A DNA stretch of 25,769 nt from contig CALDDL010000235.1 of NCBI GenBank assembly GCA_937936675.1, positions 1 through 25,769 of the forward strand, in the 5' to 3' direction. The stretch's first letter is position 1. Every line of letters begins with the position of its first letter. A program made the position numbers and the translations under genes. The notes under the pieces were generated by a model, which saw only the letters and a program-made list of their open reading frames with translations, was not told the origin of the DNA and did not search any database. The stretch is from an uncultured bacterium. Lineage in GTDB: Bacteria; Bacteroidota; Ignavibacteria; Ignavibacteriales; Melioribacteraceae. This document shows positions 1 to 8,360 of the stretch, piece by piece.

Positions 1-1721
1 GGATATGGACTTGGTGGACGAGTATCAGAATTAATAGAAAATGTTGCCAATTGACCTTTTGAAATATTTGGTCTAAGAACACCGCTATAATTTGAAACTA
101 CACCTCTAATCGTTCCTGTCTGCCTTAATGCGAGTTTAATCGAATCTAGTCTAGCTCCCGGAATACCCGGGAAAACAACTGCCACTGAGTCACCATCCGT
201 TAATGGTAATACTCCTGTAGGTTCTGTATCATCATAGGAAAATGGGAAGATAGCGTTCGAAACATCTCCTACTACATTTAAACCAAATGAATATGGACCC
301 GGATTGCCTATTGTTGCCGCTCTGTTTGTTATTCTCATTACTGCCAAGATTAATTCATTCTGATCTGAATTAAGTGTTACTTTATGTCCTTCTATAGCTG
401 GTACGTCTTCAACTTCTACACTATTAGGACCTAATTTTATAGCTTTTAACATTAATGGAATAGTTCCTAATTCATCGAATGAAATAGTATAACTTTTCGA
501 ACCGACAAATCGATAATATTCTACTCCATAATTATAAACCGAGCCTTCTAGTCTTTCTGTTTTTGAATTTAAGAAATTGAATTTACGAGGAACCGCTAAA
601 TTATTATATTTGCTGCTATATGCATATCCGTACTTACTGTTCACATTGTATTTATTTGCTACGTTTGCAATAAAGAAATCCTGAACTATATCATTGAATC
701 TTCTTGTAGAACCTAACCTGCTTAAAGCAAGGTCCATTGCTCCTTCGGCAAACTGCCTTGTCTCAAGGAATTTTTTGAAGAACTCAGCTCCAAATTGTTC
801 ATATAGATACAGCGCAAACCGTGCTCCTCTTGAATAATCAGTTAAAACTATACTATTTTCTCCGTCGCTTCTCCAATCGAATAAGTCATGATTTGGTTCT
901 CCTGCATAGCGATATTGGCTATAAATTGGGTATCCATTTATAAATTCAGCACCAAGTGAGAATGCTTCATTAAAAAATGTCTCCTGCCTTTGATAATAAT
1001 TATAATGAATCATGTGTTGAAATTCATGCGCTAATGTAGAACTTGCATTAACTTGATCTTCTACTTTTGTTAAATCCCACGGATTTGCATCTATATAAAA
1101 GATTTCTGCTTTATTACTTGAGGAGGAGGAAATAATTTGATCTGTTGGATCAAAATAACCTGCAATAAAACCCCCTGTTCCTGTATATCCATCTTTTATA
1201 TCTAATAAAAGAATTATAATTCGAGGATCATTATCATTATCCGGTGGATTTCCAAATGTTTCCACATTATTCTGGTATATACCTTTTCCGTTATTCGCAG
1301 GGACTTTATTATCGAATGCTTCAATAAATGCATTTATTGAAGATTGATTTACTCTACTGCCCCATTGTGCATCTTCTACGAATATGTAACAATTCTGACC
1401 TATGCCTCTACATGTTGATTGAACTTTATAAAATGAAGATTTTTGAGTATTATCTCTTGCAAACCACTCTTTTTTACTTCCTACTGTAAAATCCCAGCCA
1501 TTTGCATTAGTTTCACTTTGAACTGTACTTAATTCAGGATGTTTTTTTAGATTTAATTCAATTTCATATGCTAGTTTATGTAATTTACTACTAATATCAA
1601 TCTTATATCTATCTTCATTCTTTTGTAATCCATTCTCTGCTGTTAGGTTTACGTTAAGTTTCTGTGCTGATATAGATAAAGTAAATAGAAATATAATTGC
1701 TATAAATATTCTACTTTTCAT
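1..1721 (-). CDS. Secreted zinc metallopeptidase (gluzincin-like), C-terminus cut by window edge
   Basis: This reading frame stays open from an ATG at 1721 to the window edge (573 codons visible, no stop). Residues 1-20 form a typical signal peptide (short basic start, hydrophobic core, then SAQ), so the protein is exported. Residues 232-236 are HEFQH, an HExxH zinc site. NEAFSLGAE follows at 251-259, with Glu252 the likely third zinc ligand, as in gluzincins. The stretch just before it, with PRIIILLLD and GYFDP, resembles the catalytic domain of secreted metallopeptidases common in Bacteroidota and Ignavibacteria. After about residue 330 the sequence looks like beta-rich accessory domains. 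A sorting domain for type IX secretion may lie beyond the edge but cannot be seen. The start overlaps the stop of the upstream lipoprotein gene (ATGA), which implies coupled translation. Family assignment is by motif only; the substrate is unknown. Confidence 0.85.
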   Translation of the reverse strand, partial: MKSRIFIAIIFLFTLSISAQKLNVNLTAENGLQKNEDRYKIDISSKLHKLAYEIELNLKKHPELSTVQSETNANGWDFTVGSKKEWFARDNTQKSSFYKVQSTCRGIGQNCYIFVEDAQWGSRVNQSSINAFIEAFDNKVPANNGKGIYQNNVETFGNPPDNDNDPRIIILLLDIKDGYTGTGGFIAGYFDPTDQIISSSSSNKAEIFYIDANPWDLTKVEDQVNASSTLAHEFQHMIHYNYYQRQETFFNEAFSLGAEFINGYPIYSQYRYAGEPNHDLFDWRSDGENSIVLTDYSRGARFALYLYEQFGAEFFKKFLETRQFAEGAMDLALSRLGSTRRFNDIVQDFFIANVANKYNVNSKYGYAYSSKYNNLAVPRKFNFLNSKTERLEGSVYNYGVEYYRFVGSKSYTISFDELGTIPLMLKAIKLGPNSVEVEDVPAIEGHKVTLNSDQNELILAVMRITNRAATIGNPGPYSFGLNVVGDVSNAIFPFSYDDTEPTGVLPLTDGDSVAVVFPGIPGARLDSIKLALRQTGTIRGVVSNYSGVLRPNISKGQLATFSINSDTRPPSPY

Positions 1722-2041
1722 TTAATCCCCTTTTCATTGTCTAATTTCTCTGCTTGTTCTACAACTAAAATTTTACCCTCAGGTCCATCTCTAAAAGTAC
1801 CCAATGTAACTGCATATTTTACACCCTGATTATTAAGCAGTTCCGAAACAATCTCTTCACTCCCTTCAATAATAAAGATAGTCCCATCATCTAATTTTAA
1901 TGCCGGCTTTGTAAATGGTTCATTTCCTACTACAACCACCATCCCTTTTAATGTTTCCTTTTCTCCGCAATTGCATGAACATCCCGTATTAATTAATACG
2001 AAAATAAAGGCAAATAAAAGAGTAAATATAATTCTTCTCAT
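1718..2041 (-). CDS. Small predicted lipoprotein of unknown function
   Basis: The 107-residue product starts with a basic n-region and a hydrophobic stretch ending in LINTGC. This fits a lipoprotein signal with Cys21 as the lipidated residue, so the protein should be membrane-anchored outside the cytoplasm. Two more cysteines follow at once (Cys23, Cys25). The remaining 80 residues alternate short hydrophobic strands with turns, compatible with a small beta-barrel or OB-like fold, but I do not recognise a family. Its TGA stop overlaps the ATG of the metallopeptidase gene. That makes the two a translationally coupled pair and suggests a linked role such as partner, anchor or inhibitor of the protease; this is inference from position. 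The Shine-Dalgarno sequence before the ATG is weak (AGGG about 8 bases upstream). Confidence 0.75.
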   Translation of the reverse strand: MRRIIFTLLFAFIFVLINTGCSCNCGEKETLKGMVVVVGNEPFTKPALKLDDGTIFIIEGSEEIVSELLNNQGVKYAVTLGTFRDGPEGKILVVEQAEKLDNEKGIK

Positions 2042-2093
2042 TGTAAGCCCTGAATTTAGTAAGTAAGATAAATTTTTTTAATCTATTTTGTAA

Positions 2094-2120
2094 GGTATAA
2101 TTTTATCACTTAAGTATCAA
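2094..2120 (-). promoter_or_regulatory. Possible promoter for the lipoprotein-metallopeptidase pair
   Basis: On the minus strand TTGATA (2120-2115) is followed after 15 bases by TATACC (2099-2094), about 55 bases before the lipoprotein start. The spacer is short and contains the 8-base palindrome ACTTAAGT. No clear terminator separates this point from the end of the Rrf2 gene at 2146, so read-through from the suf operon is also possible. Confidence 0.3.
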
Positions 2121-2145
2121 AAACGATATTTAATATTAATAAAAA

Positions 2146-2616
2146 TTAATTAGATGAGTTGTTGCCGGGTGCAACATCAAAGAGTGAAAATAAATTATCT
2201 TCCGTACCAAGAAGGTCTTGAAGAGTCAAATTTACCAAAACATTATCTACAGCGTCCTGAATAATTTTCCATAATGAACGAACAGAGCACTCGGTAGTAT
2301 TTGTACAAATATCATTCATCCCCGTATGACTTTGGCAAAAAGAATCATCATATAATCTTCCACCAAGTACAAAAAGTACATCGATAATTTTTATCTTATC
2401 GGGAGGAGCCGAAAGTGTGTATCCGCCCGATTGCCCTCTTTCACTTTCAAGGAATCCGCCCATTCGAAGAATGCGTAATATCTTCCCCACATTATGTTGC
2501 GAAATCCCTTCATAAACGCTTATTTCAGGTATGGTAAGCGATTTCTCTACCTTGAAATACTTACCAATCCTGATTAAGCATCTTAAACCATATTCTTCTT
2601 GTGCACTAAATTTCAT
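2146..2616 (-). CDS. Rrf2-family transcriptional regulator, probable Fe-S or redox sensor of the suf operon
   Basis: At 156 residues this is a normal-length Rrf2 protein (IscR, SufR, NsrR relatives). The N-terminal winged helix carries the family pattern (EEYGLRCL, then the recognition-helix region with ISQHNVGKILRIL, then the wing with GQSGGYTL at 61-68). Three cysteines at 94, 104 and 110 (spacing C-X9-C-X5-C) lie where family members bind a [2Fe-2S] cluster. IscR uses C-X5-C-X5-C, so the first interval is longer here. The ATG overlaps the bacilliredoxin stop (ATGA), making it the last gene of the suf operon rather than the first as in many bacteria. A role as repressor or activator of this operon is inferred from family and position; the target may be the dyad at 8341-8364. 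Confidence 0.9.
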   Translation of the reverse strand: MKFSAQEEYGLRCLIRIGKYFKVEKSLTIPEISVYEGISQHNVGKILRILRMGGFLESERGQSGGYTLSAPPDKIKIIDVLFVLGGRLYDDSFCQSHTGMNDICTNTTECSVRSLWKIIQDAVDNVLVNLTLQDLLGTEDNLFSLFDVAPGNNSSN

Positions 2617-3149
2617 TCTTCATTCAATGGAATTTTTGATCCGCACGAAATAAAATATTCTAATTTAGCATATTTTTCAGGAGAAATTGAAGGACCTACT
2701 CCTTTACAGAATTTGTCATATTCAGCTATCAAATCGGCTGAAATCTCTTCGGCAGTTCTTCCTTCAATACCATATCTCGGCATTAAGAAAACCGATTCAC
2801 CTTCCTTGAATAATGCTATAAATGGAGATGACGGAGCTACACCCGGCAGATATTTATCTCGGAATAGTTCTAGTGCATCTCTATCTTGACCTGCAAAAAT
2901 TGTCCCTAATTTATCCGGGATAATAGGATTCTGTAATGATAGTGCTACACCGGGACGTGCTGATCCAGCAGCGCACCCACAAACAGAATTTATAACTACT
3001 AAAATCGTTTCATTCTTTTTGGATGCTAAAAATTCTTCGACCAACTGAGGAGTGGTTAATTCCTTAAACCCGACATACAATAATTCATCCCTCATTGGCT
3101 GAACTGCCTCAGGATCATAAATCGGTGGTTTTATATTTATGTTGTACAT
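2613..3149 (-). CDS. BrxA/BrxB-family bacilliredoxin with C-terminal extension
   Basis: The product belongs to the YphP/YqiW (BrxA/BrxB) family, thioredoxin-fold proteins that remove bacillithiol from S-bacillithiolated proteins. Family hallmarks are PMRDELLYVGFKELTT at 18-33, VVINSVCGCAAGSARP around the CGC active site (Cys57, Cys59), IFAGQDRDA at 84-92, and the APSSPFIALF and PRYGIEGR segments. Bacillus proteins end near residue 145, but this one continues to 178 and carries another cysteine (Cys169) in ISCGSK near the end. It lies 32 bases downstream of the sufT-like gene and overlaps the rrf2 gene, so it is part of the suf operon. A good ribosome site (AAAGGA, 6 bases) precedes the ATG. 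The presence of bshA at 20889 supports a bacillithiol-producing cell. Its exact target, perhaps SufS or the SufBCD scaffold, is unknown. Confidence 0.9.
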   Translation of the reverse strand: MYNINIKPPIYDPEAVQPMRDELLYVGFKELTTPQLVEEFLASKKNETILVVINSVCGCAAGSARPGVALSLQNPIIPDKLGTIFAGQDRDALELFRDKYLPGVAPSSPFIALFKEGESVFLMPRYGIEGRTAEEISADLIAEYDKFCKGVGPSISPEKYAKLEYFISCGSKIPLNEE

Positions 3150-3181
3150 CTTATTTCCTTTCTAATATTAAAAAATAATAT

Positions 3182-3496
3182 TTATAAAAATCCTAATTCA
3201 AGTTTCGCTTCCTCGGTCATCATATCCATATTCCAAGCAGGTTCCCATACTAAATCCACATACACATCTTTAATATCTTTAACCGTTTTGACCTTTGATT
3301 TTACTTCACCAGGAAGGCTTCCGGCAACAGGGCATGCAGGCGAAGTTAATGTCATTTTTATATACGTGTTCCCTTCATCGTCTATCTTAATTTCATATAT
3401 CAATCCTAATTCATAAATATCCACCGGAATCTCGGGATCAAATACGGTTTTGAGTCTATGAATTATATCCTGTTCCATTTTCCCTTTATCTATCAT
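3182..3496 (-). CDS. sufT: MIP18/DUF59-family Fe-S assembly protein (SufT-like)
   Basis: This 104-residue protein shows the core MIP18 (DUF59) pattern: DPEIPVDIYELGLIY from residue 20, TSPACP with the conserved Cys55, and a hydrophobic VDLVWEPAW near the C-terminus. SufT and related DUF59 proteins help mature or transfer Fe-S clusters and are commonly found in suf operons. The frame extends upstream to a TTG at 3514 that would overlap sufS. I chose the ATG at 3496 because AAAGGA lies six bases before it; another ATG at 3478 is also possible. With this start the gap to the sufS stop is 10 bases. The gene symbol follows family and context, not a tested function. Confidence 0.88.
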   Translation of the reverse strand: MIDKGKMEQDIIHRLKTVFDPEIPVDIYELGLIYEIKIDDEGNTYIKMTLTSPACPVAGSLPGEVKSKVKTVKDIKDVYVDLVWEPAWNMDMMTEEAKLELGFL

Positions 3497-3506
3497 CTCT
3501 TTTCCT

Positions 3507-4763
3507 TTATGCAAACATTCTTTTTACTTTGTATAAACTTTGTACTAATTTATCCACTTCCTCTTTGGTATTATAAAATGCGAATGAGGCTCTTGCTGTC
3601 GCAGGAAGCTTAAACCTTTCCATCAATGGCTGCGTGCAATGATGACCCGTCCTTATAGCAATTCCATCGGTATCAATTATTGTCCCTATATCATAAGGAT
3701 GGATCCCATCTATTACAAAAGAAATTACAGACGCCTTTTTCTTTGCATTCCCTATTATTCTTAATCCGGCAATTTCATTTAAAGAACCCGTAGCGTATTC
3801 TAAAAGTTCATTTTCATATTTAGTCAGCTCATCTCTATCGAACTGATTAATATAATCGATAGCAGTTCCGAATCCGATTGAACCTGAAATATTTGGAGTA
3901 CCCGCTTCAAATTTATGTGGGATATCATCATACGTAGTTTTTTCGAATGTAACGGTACGGATCATATCGCCGCCACCTTGATATGGAGGAAGCATTTCTA
4001 ACATCTCGGTCTTACCGTATAGAACCCCTATCCCTGTTGGTCCAAATGCCTTATGTCCAGAGAGCGCATAAAAATCGCAATCCAAATCTTGAACGTCTAT
4101 CTTCGCATGAGGGGCAGATTGAGCACCATCGATAAATACAGGAATATTTCTTCTATGTGCTAGAGTAATTATCTCTTTTACCGGATTGATTGTACCTAAG
4201 GCATTAGATATATGAACAACAGAAATGAATTTTGTTTTATCATTAAGCATTAATTTAAATGCTTCCATATCCAATTCGCCTTCATCGGTAATCGGTATTA
4301 CTTTTAGTTTTATTTTGTCATGCTCTACTAAAAATTGCCAAGGTACAATATTAGCGTGATGCTCCATGTGCGAAATAATTACTTCATCACCCTCTTTGAA
4401 ATAATTTGCTCTCGATAAAGATGCAGCTACTAAATTAATTGCCTCAGTTGTTCCTTTTACGAATATTAATTCAGAAGAACTAATCGCATTCAAAAATTCT
4501 TTCGCTTTGAGGCGCGCATTTTCATAAAACTCGGTGGCGATTTCGCTTAAGAAATAGAGTCCTCTATGAATATTTGCATTCTCAAATGAATAATACTTCG
4601 TTATGCTGTCTATTACACATTGAGGTTTCTGCGAAGTGGCAGCGTTATCCAAATAGACTAATTGCTTCCCATTAACCGTGCGCTTTAAGATCGGGAAATC
4701 ATTTCGTATCTCATCGAGATTAAATTTTCGCGCTTCTAATATTGCCGATGCATGCTTAATCAA
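3507..4763 (-). CDS. sufS: Cysteine desulfurase SufS
   Basis: SufS is a PLP enzyme that converts cysteine to alanine and holds the sulfur as a persulfide for cluster assembly. The 418 residues show the class V aminotransferase fold: YLDNAATSQKP at 37-47, SHMEHHANIVPW at 131-142 with the PLP-stacking His136, the Schiff-base Lys238 in ALSGHKAFGPTG, and the catalytic Cys376 in RTGHHCTQPL. The latter is typical of the SufS type (group II) rather than IscS. No ATG lies in frame near the start and a TGA stands two codons upstream, so the likely start is the TTG at 4763, with GGA six bases before it. It sits 12 bases after sufD. No sufE or sufU sulfur acceptor is encoded next to it. Confidence 0.95.
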   Translation of the reverse strand: MIKHASAILEARKFNLDEIRNDFPILKRTVNGKQLVYLDNAATSQKPQCVIDSITKYYSFENANIHRGLYFLSEIATEFYENARLKAKEFLNAISSSELIFVKGTTEAINLVAASLSRANYFKEGDEVIISHMEHHANIVPWQFLVEHDKIKLKVIPITDEGELDMEAFKLMLNDKTKFISVVHISNALGTINPVKEIITLAHRRNIPVFIDGAQSAPHAKIDVQDLDCDFYALSGHKAFGPTGIGVLYGKTEMLEMLPPYQGGGDMIRTVTFEKTTYDDIPHKFEAGTPNISGSIGFGTAIDYINQFDRDELTKYENELLEYATGSLNEIAGLRIIGNAKKKASVISFVIDGIHPYDIGTIIDTDGIAIRTGHHCTQPLMERFKLPATARASFAFYNTKEEVDKLVQSLYKVKRMFA

Positions 4764-4775
4764 AATTCATCCGGT

Positions 4776-6023
4776 TTAATTATTTTTTACTTCCACTCTA
4801 TTTAGATGCTCAAATACTAAGTGGTTTATCTGTTCTCTTAATTCGTCAATTTTTATTTTTTCTATTACATCCGCAGCGAATGCACGAATCAACATCGATT
4901 TTGCTATATCCTGTGGAATACCTCTTGATTTGATATAAAATTCCGAATCTTCATCTAGCTGCCCTACCGCTGCACCATGACTGCATTTAACGTCATCAGC
5001 AAAAATTTCAAGCTGTGGCTTTGTGTCGATTACTGCACTCTTTGATAATAGAACTGCTTTATTCGATTGATATGCATTTGTTTTCTGTGCATCTCGCCTA
5101 ACCAAAATTTTCCCGTTAAATACCCCTCGAGACTCGCCATCAAGTATCCCTTTATATAATTCATTGCTCATACAATTGGGCATAGCATGATCCACGAAAG
5201 TATGATTATCCACATGCTGATTCTTATGAGCTAAATACAATCCATAAAAATGGCTCTCGATATTCTCGTCATTCAAACAGGTATTAATATCATTTCTTGT
5301 TATGCTTCCACCAAACGTAAAATTATAATGATTAAATAAACTGTTTGATTCCTGATATGCCTGAACTTTTTCTATATGAAACGAATTTTCTTCTTCCAAC
5401 TGAATTTTATATAAATCTACTATTGAGTTTTTACCTGCATATACTTCAGTTACAACATTTGTTAAATACTCTTTTCCTTTAATACCATGATAATTGGCAA
5501 TTATAGAAACTTGAGAATTTTCTTCTGCTATTATTAGATTTTTGGGAACTGACAAAACGTTCTCAGTTTTGTCTCCGTTAAAATATAATACCTGGATCGG
5601 CTTATCTACAACTTTCCCCTTAGGTACATATACAACTAAACCATCAGAAGATAGTGAATTATTTAATTCATTAAATCCATTATCAATAGCGGAATATTTA
5701 TTCAGATGTTTTGATAAAAGCTCAGAATTATTTTTTTGAAAATTAGAAAGACTATCTACGATTATTCCGCTTTCTAATCCGGTCAAATCCGATAATTTGC
5801 CTGCAAAAATTCCATTAATAAAAACTACTTTGTAATAATCAAAATCTTGGAAGAAATATTCATCTAATACCGAGGAAAGATGATCTTCATTACCTAATGA
5901 AGTACCTAAAACATAATTATATTTCATTATAGGAGCTACATTAGTGTATTTCCAATCTTCATTTTTTGTAGTAGGGAGATTAAAATCCCGCAACTCTATC
6001 ATATTTAATAAATCATTTCCCAT
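4776..6023 (-). CDS. sufD: Fe-S cluster assembly scaffold subunit SufD
   Basis: SufD pairs with SufB and two SufC ATPases to form the SufBC2D complex that builds Fe-S clusters in the cytoplasm. The 415-residue product has the parallel beta-helix SufB/SufD core, with the conserved blocks FVDHAMPNCMSNELYKG (276-292), NAYQSNKAVLLS (316-327) and the C-terminal DDVKCSHGAAVGQLD (343-357). His349 corresponds to the E. coli SufD histidine implicated in cluster assembly, and Cys347 lies next to it. The N-terminal part contains NEDWKYTN (21-28), also typical of SufD. Its ATG shares one base with the sufC stop (TAATG), so the two genes are translationally coupled. Length and motifs appear complete. Confidence 0.95.
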   Translation of the reverse strand: MGNDLLNMIELRDFNLPTTKNEDWKYTNVAPIMKYNYVLGTSLGNEDHLSSVLDEYFFQDFDYYKVVFINGIFAGKLSDLTGLESGIIVDSLSNFQKNNSELLSKHLNKYSAIDNGFNELNNSLSSDGLVVYVPKGKVVDKPIQVLYFNGDKTENVLSVPKNLIIAEENSQVSIIANYHGIKGKEYLTNVVTEVYAGKNSIVDLYKIQLEEENSFHIEKVQAYQESNSLFNHYNFTFGGSITRNDINTCLNDENIESHFYGLYLAHKNQHVDNHTFVDHAMPNCMSNELYKGILDGESRGVFNGKILVRRDAQKTNAYQSNKAVLLSKSAVIDTKPQLEIFADDVKCSHGAAVGQLDEDSEFYIKSRGIPQDIAKSMLIRAFAADVIEKIKIDELREQINHLVFEHLNRVEVKNN

Positions 6024-6787
6024 TAGACATTCTCTTCAATTAGTTCATCATTTTTTATCCAATCATATCCCTTTTCTTCTAATTCTAGCGCCAATTCTTT
6101 TCCACCTGATTTAATAATTCTTCCTTTTGAAAGGACATGAACAAAATCAGGAACAATATAATTGAGCAGTCTTTGATAGTGAGTTACGAGTAATACCGCA
6201 TTATCTTTATTCTTAAAGACATTCACACCGCTGGAGACAATCTTCAAAGCATCAATATCTAAACCGGAGTCTGTTTCATCAAGAAGTGCAAGTTTCGGCT
6301 GTAGCATTAGCATCTGAAGAATCTCGTTTCTTTTTTTCTCACCTCCCGAAAAACCTACATTTACCGAGCGACTGATAAACTGTGGATCCATTCCAAGTAC
6401 ACCGGATTTTTCTCTCAATAATTCCATAAATTCTTTTGGTGTAGCTTCCGGTTGACCATTATATTTTCTTACTTCATTTAATGCAGTTTTCAAAAAAGTA
6501 GCATTGCTTATTCCGGGTATTTCGATTGGATATTGAAATGCAAGAAATACTCCTTCTCGCGCTCTATCTTCGGGAGCTAGTTCTACTAAGTCTTTTCCCT
6601 CAAAATATATTTCGCCTTCCGTTACTTCATATCCTCCGTTCCCTGCAAGTACATTCGCCAGAGTACTTTTCCCCGATCCGTTCGGTCCCATTATTGCGTG
6701 GACTTCACCGGCTTTTATTTCTAAATTTATTCCCTTTAATATTTCCTTACCTTCTACGTTCGCTTTAAGATTTTTTATTACTAACAT
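6023..6787 (-). CDS. sufC: SUF system ATPase SufC
   Basis: SufC is the ABC-type ATPase of the SufBC2D scaffold. The 254 residues contain the Walker A GPNGSGKST at 34-42, the Q-loop around FQYP (84-87), the ABC signature FSGGEKKR at 146-153, Walker B ending LALLDE (Asp170, Glu171), the D-loop SGLD (174-177) and the switch His203. SGGEKKRNEILQ and ETDSGLDIDAL distinguish SufC from transport ATPases, and no membrane partner is nearby. The gene follows sufB by 29 bases with a GAGG ribosome site, and its stop overlaps the sufD start. All catalytic residues are present. Confidence 0.97.
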   Translation of the reverse strand: MLVIKNLKANVEGKEILKGINLEIKAGEVHAIMGPNGSGKSTLANVLAGNGGYEVTEGEIYFEGKDLVELAPEDRAREGVFLAFQYPIEIPGISNATFLKTALNEVRKYNGQPEATPKEFMELLREKSGVLGMDPQFISRSVNVGFSGGEKKRNEILQMLMLQPKLALLDETDSGLDIDALKIVSSGVNVFKNKDNAVLLVTHYQRLLNYIVPDFVHVLSKGRIIKSGGKELALELEEKGYDWIKNDELIEENV

Positions 6788-6816
6788 TTTTTCCTCTTAT
6801 TTTTCAATTTTTGTAA

Positions 6817-8304
6817 TTAACCGACCGAGCTTTCGAGACTTATTGCCAAAAGTTTCTGTGCCTCCACTGCAAACTCCATTGGAAGTTCATTGAATACTTC
6901 TTTACAGAATCCATTTACGATCATATTCACGGCATCTTCGGTGGAGATCCCTCTTTGGTTTAAATAAAATATTTGGTCTTCGCCTACTTTAGAAGTGGTA
7001 GCTTCATGTTCCACTCTTGCCGTATCGTTTTCTATCTCAATATATGGGAATGTGTGAGCACCACATTTATCACCCATTAACATCGAATCACACTGAGTAA
7101 AATTACGTGCATTATCTGCTTTCTTAGCTACTTTTACTAATCCTCTATATGAATTATTACTCTTTCCGGCTGAAATACCTTTTGAAATAATTGTACTTGA
7201 AGTATTCTTTCCTAAGTGAATCATCTTAGTTCCGGTATCCGCCTGCTGAAAATTATTTGTAACGGCAACCGAATAAAATTCACCTACCGAATAATCCCCT
7301 TGAAGAATGCAGCTTGGATATTTCCATGTTACCGCCGATCCCGTTTCCACTTGTGTCCATGATACTTTTGAATGATTGCCTCGACATGCTGCTCTTTTTG
7401 TTACAAAATTATATATACCGCCTTTGCCTTCGCTATTACCTGGATACCAATTCTGAACTGTTGAGTATTTTATCTCTGCATTTTCTAATATAACAAGTTC
7501 CACTACTGCTGCATGCAATTGATTTGTGTCTCTTATTGGTGCTGTACAACCTTCTAGATAACTAACGTAGGAATCGTCTTCTGCAATTATTAATGTTCTT
7601 TCGAACTGCCCGGTTTCTTCATTATTTATTCTAAAATATGTAGATAATTCCATCGGGCATCTGACACCTTTTGGGATATAAACAAACGAACCATCACTAA
7701 AAACTGCTGCATTTAAAGCTGCATAATAATTATCAGTATAAGGAACTACCGAACCGAGATATTTTTTTACCAATTCCGGATGATCTTTTAATGCTTCGGA
7801 TACGGAAGAAAAAATTATTCCTTTTTCCTTTAATGTCTCTTTAAAAGTAGTAGCCACTGAAACAGAATCGAAAACCGCATCTACCGCCACTCCCGAAAGA
7901 ATTTTCTGCTCTTCGAGAGGTATCCCTAATTTCTCAAATGTCTTTAATAATTCAGGGTCAACTTCATCTAAACTATTTAACTGCGGTTTCTTCTTTGGTG
8001 CTGAATAATAAATAATATCCTGAAAATCGATCTTAGGATATTTTACATTTGGCCATTTCGGCTCTTCCATCGTTTGCCAATGTCTAAAAGCCTTCAATCT
8101 CCATTCTGTCATCCATTCCGGTTCTCCTTTTTTAAGAGAAATAAAACGAACTATCTCTTCATTTAATCCTTTAGGAGCTGTGTCGGATTCGATATCCGTT
8201 ATAAAACCCCATTTATACTCATTTTTCGTTACATCATTTAGTAATTGCATATCTTCCGAAATTTCATCTTTTTCTTGCAGACCATTGGTCTTAATTTCTT
8301 CCAT
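6817..8304 (-). CDS. sufB: Fe-S cluster assembly scaffold subunit SufB
   Basis: SufB is the main scaffold protein on which [4Fe-4S] or [2Fe-2S] clusters are built, as part of SufBC2D. The 495-residue protein is full length. Landmarks are EPEWMTEWRLKAF at 61-73, the GVAVDAVFDSVS stretch near 138-149, YIPKGVRCP at 209-217, and the C-terminal core with MLMGDKCGAHTFPYIE. Cys414 in this block corresponds to E. coli SufB Cys405, the sulfur-accepting and cluster-binding residue. VEHEATTS follows at 431-438 with the conserved Glu432, His433 and Glu434. It is the first gene of the operon: a good Shine-Dalgarno AAAGGA stands five bases before the ATG and a promoter with an overlapping dyad lies 26-56 bases upstream of the start. 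Confidence 0.97.
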   Translation of the reverse strand: MEEIKTNGLQEKDEISEDMQLLNDVTKNEYKWGFITDIESDTAPKGLNEEIVRFISLKKGEPEWMTEWRLKAFRHWQTMEEPKWPNVKYPKIDFQDIIYYSAPKKKPQLNSLDEVDPELLKTFEKLGIPLEEQKILSGVAVDAVFDSVSVATTFKETLKEKGIIFSSVSEALKDHPELVKKYLGSVVPYTDNYYAALNAAVFSDGSFVYIPKGVRCPMELSTYFRINNEETGQFERTLIIAEDDSYVSYLEGCTAPIRDTNQLHAAVVELVILENAEIKYSTVQNWYPGNSEGKGGIYNFVTKRAACRGNHSKVSWTQVETGSAVTWKYPSCILQGDYSVGEFYSVAVTNNFQQADTGTKMIHLGKNTSSTIISKGISAGKSNNSYRGLVKVAKKADNARNFTQCDSMLMGDKCGAHTFPYIEIENDTARVEHEATTSKVGEDQIFYLNQRGISTEDAVNMIVNGFCKEVFNELPMEFAVEAQKLLAISLESSVG

Positions 8305-8329
8305 TGCTATCCTTTCGTTTTTCTATATC

Positions 8330-8360
8330 CAAAATTATTGAATCTTGATAAAAAAGTCAA
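8330..8360 (-). promoter_or_regulatory. Probable promoter of the suf operon
   Basis: Reading the minus strand, TTGACT (8360-8355) is followed after 17 bases by TAATTT (8337-8332). The downstream element reads TAATTTTG, an exact match to the TAnnTTTG element known from Bacteroidota promoters, so both the sigma-70-like and Bacteroidota-like readings point to the same site. Transcription would start about 15-20 bases before the sufB ATG. The perfect inverted repeat 8341-8364 covers the upstream element and most of the spacer. Confidence 0.65.

Noticed and set aside
2599..2889. Plus-strand open frame of 96 codons
   Set aside because: It lies wholly antisense to the bacilliredoxin and Rrf2 genes, and its translation resembles no protein; it is a shadow of the coding strand.
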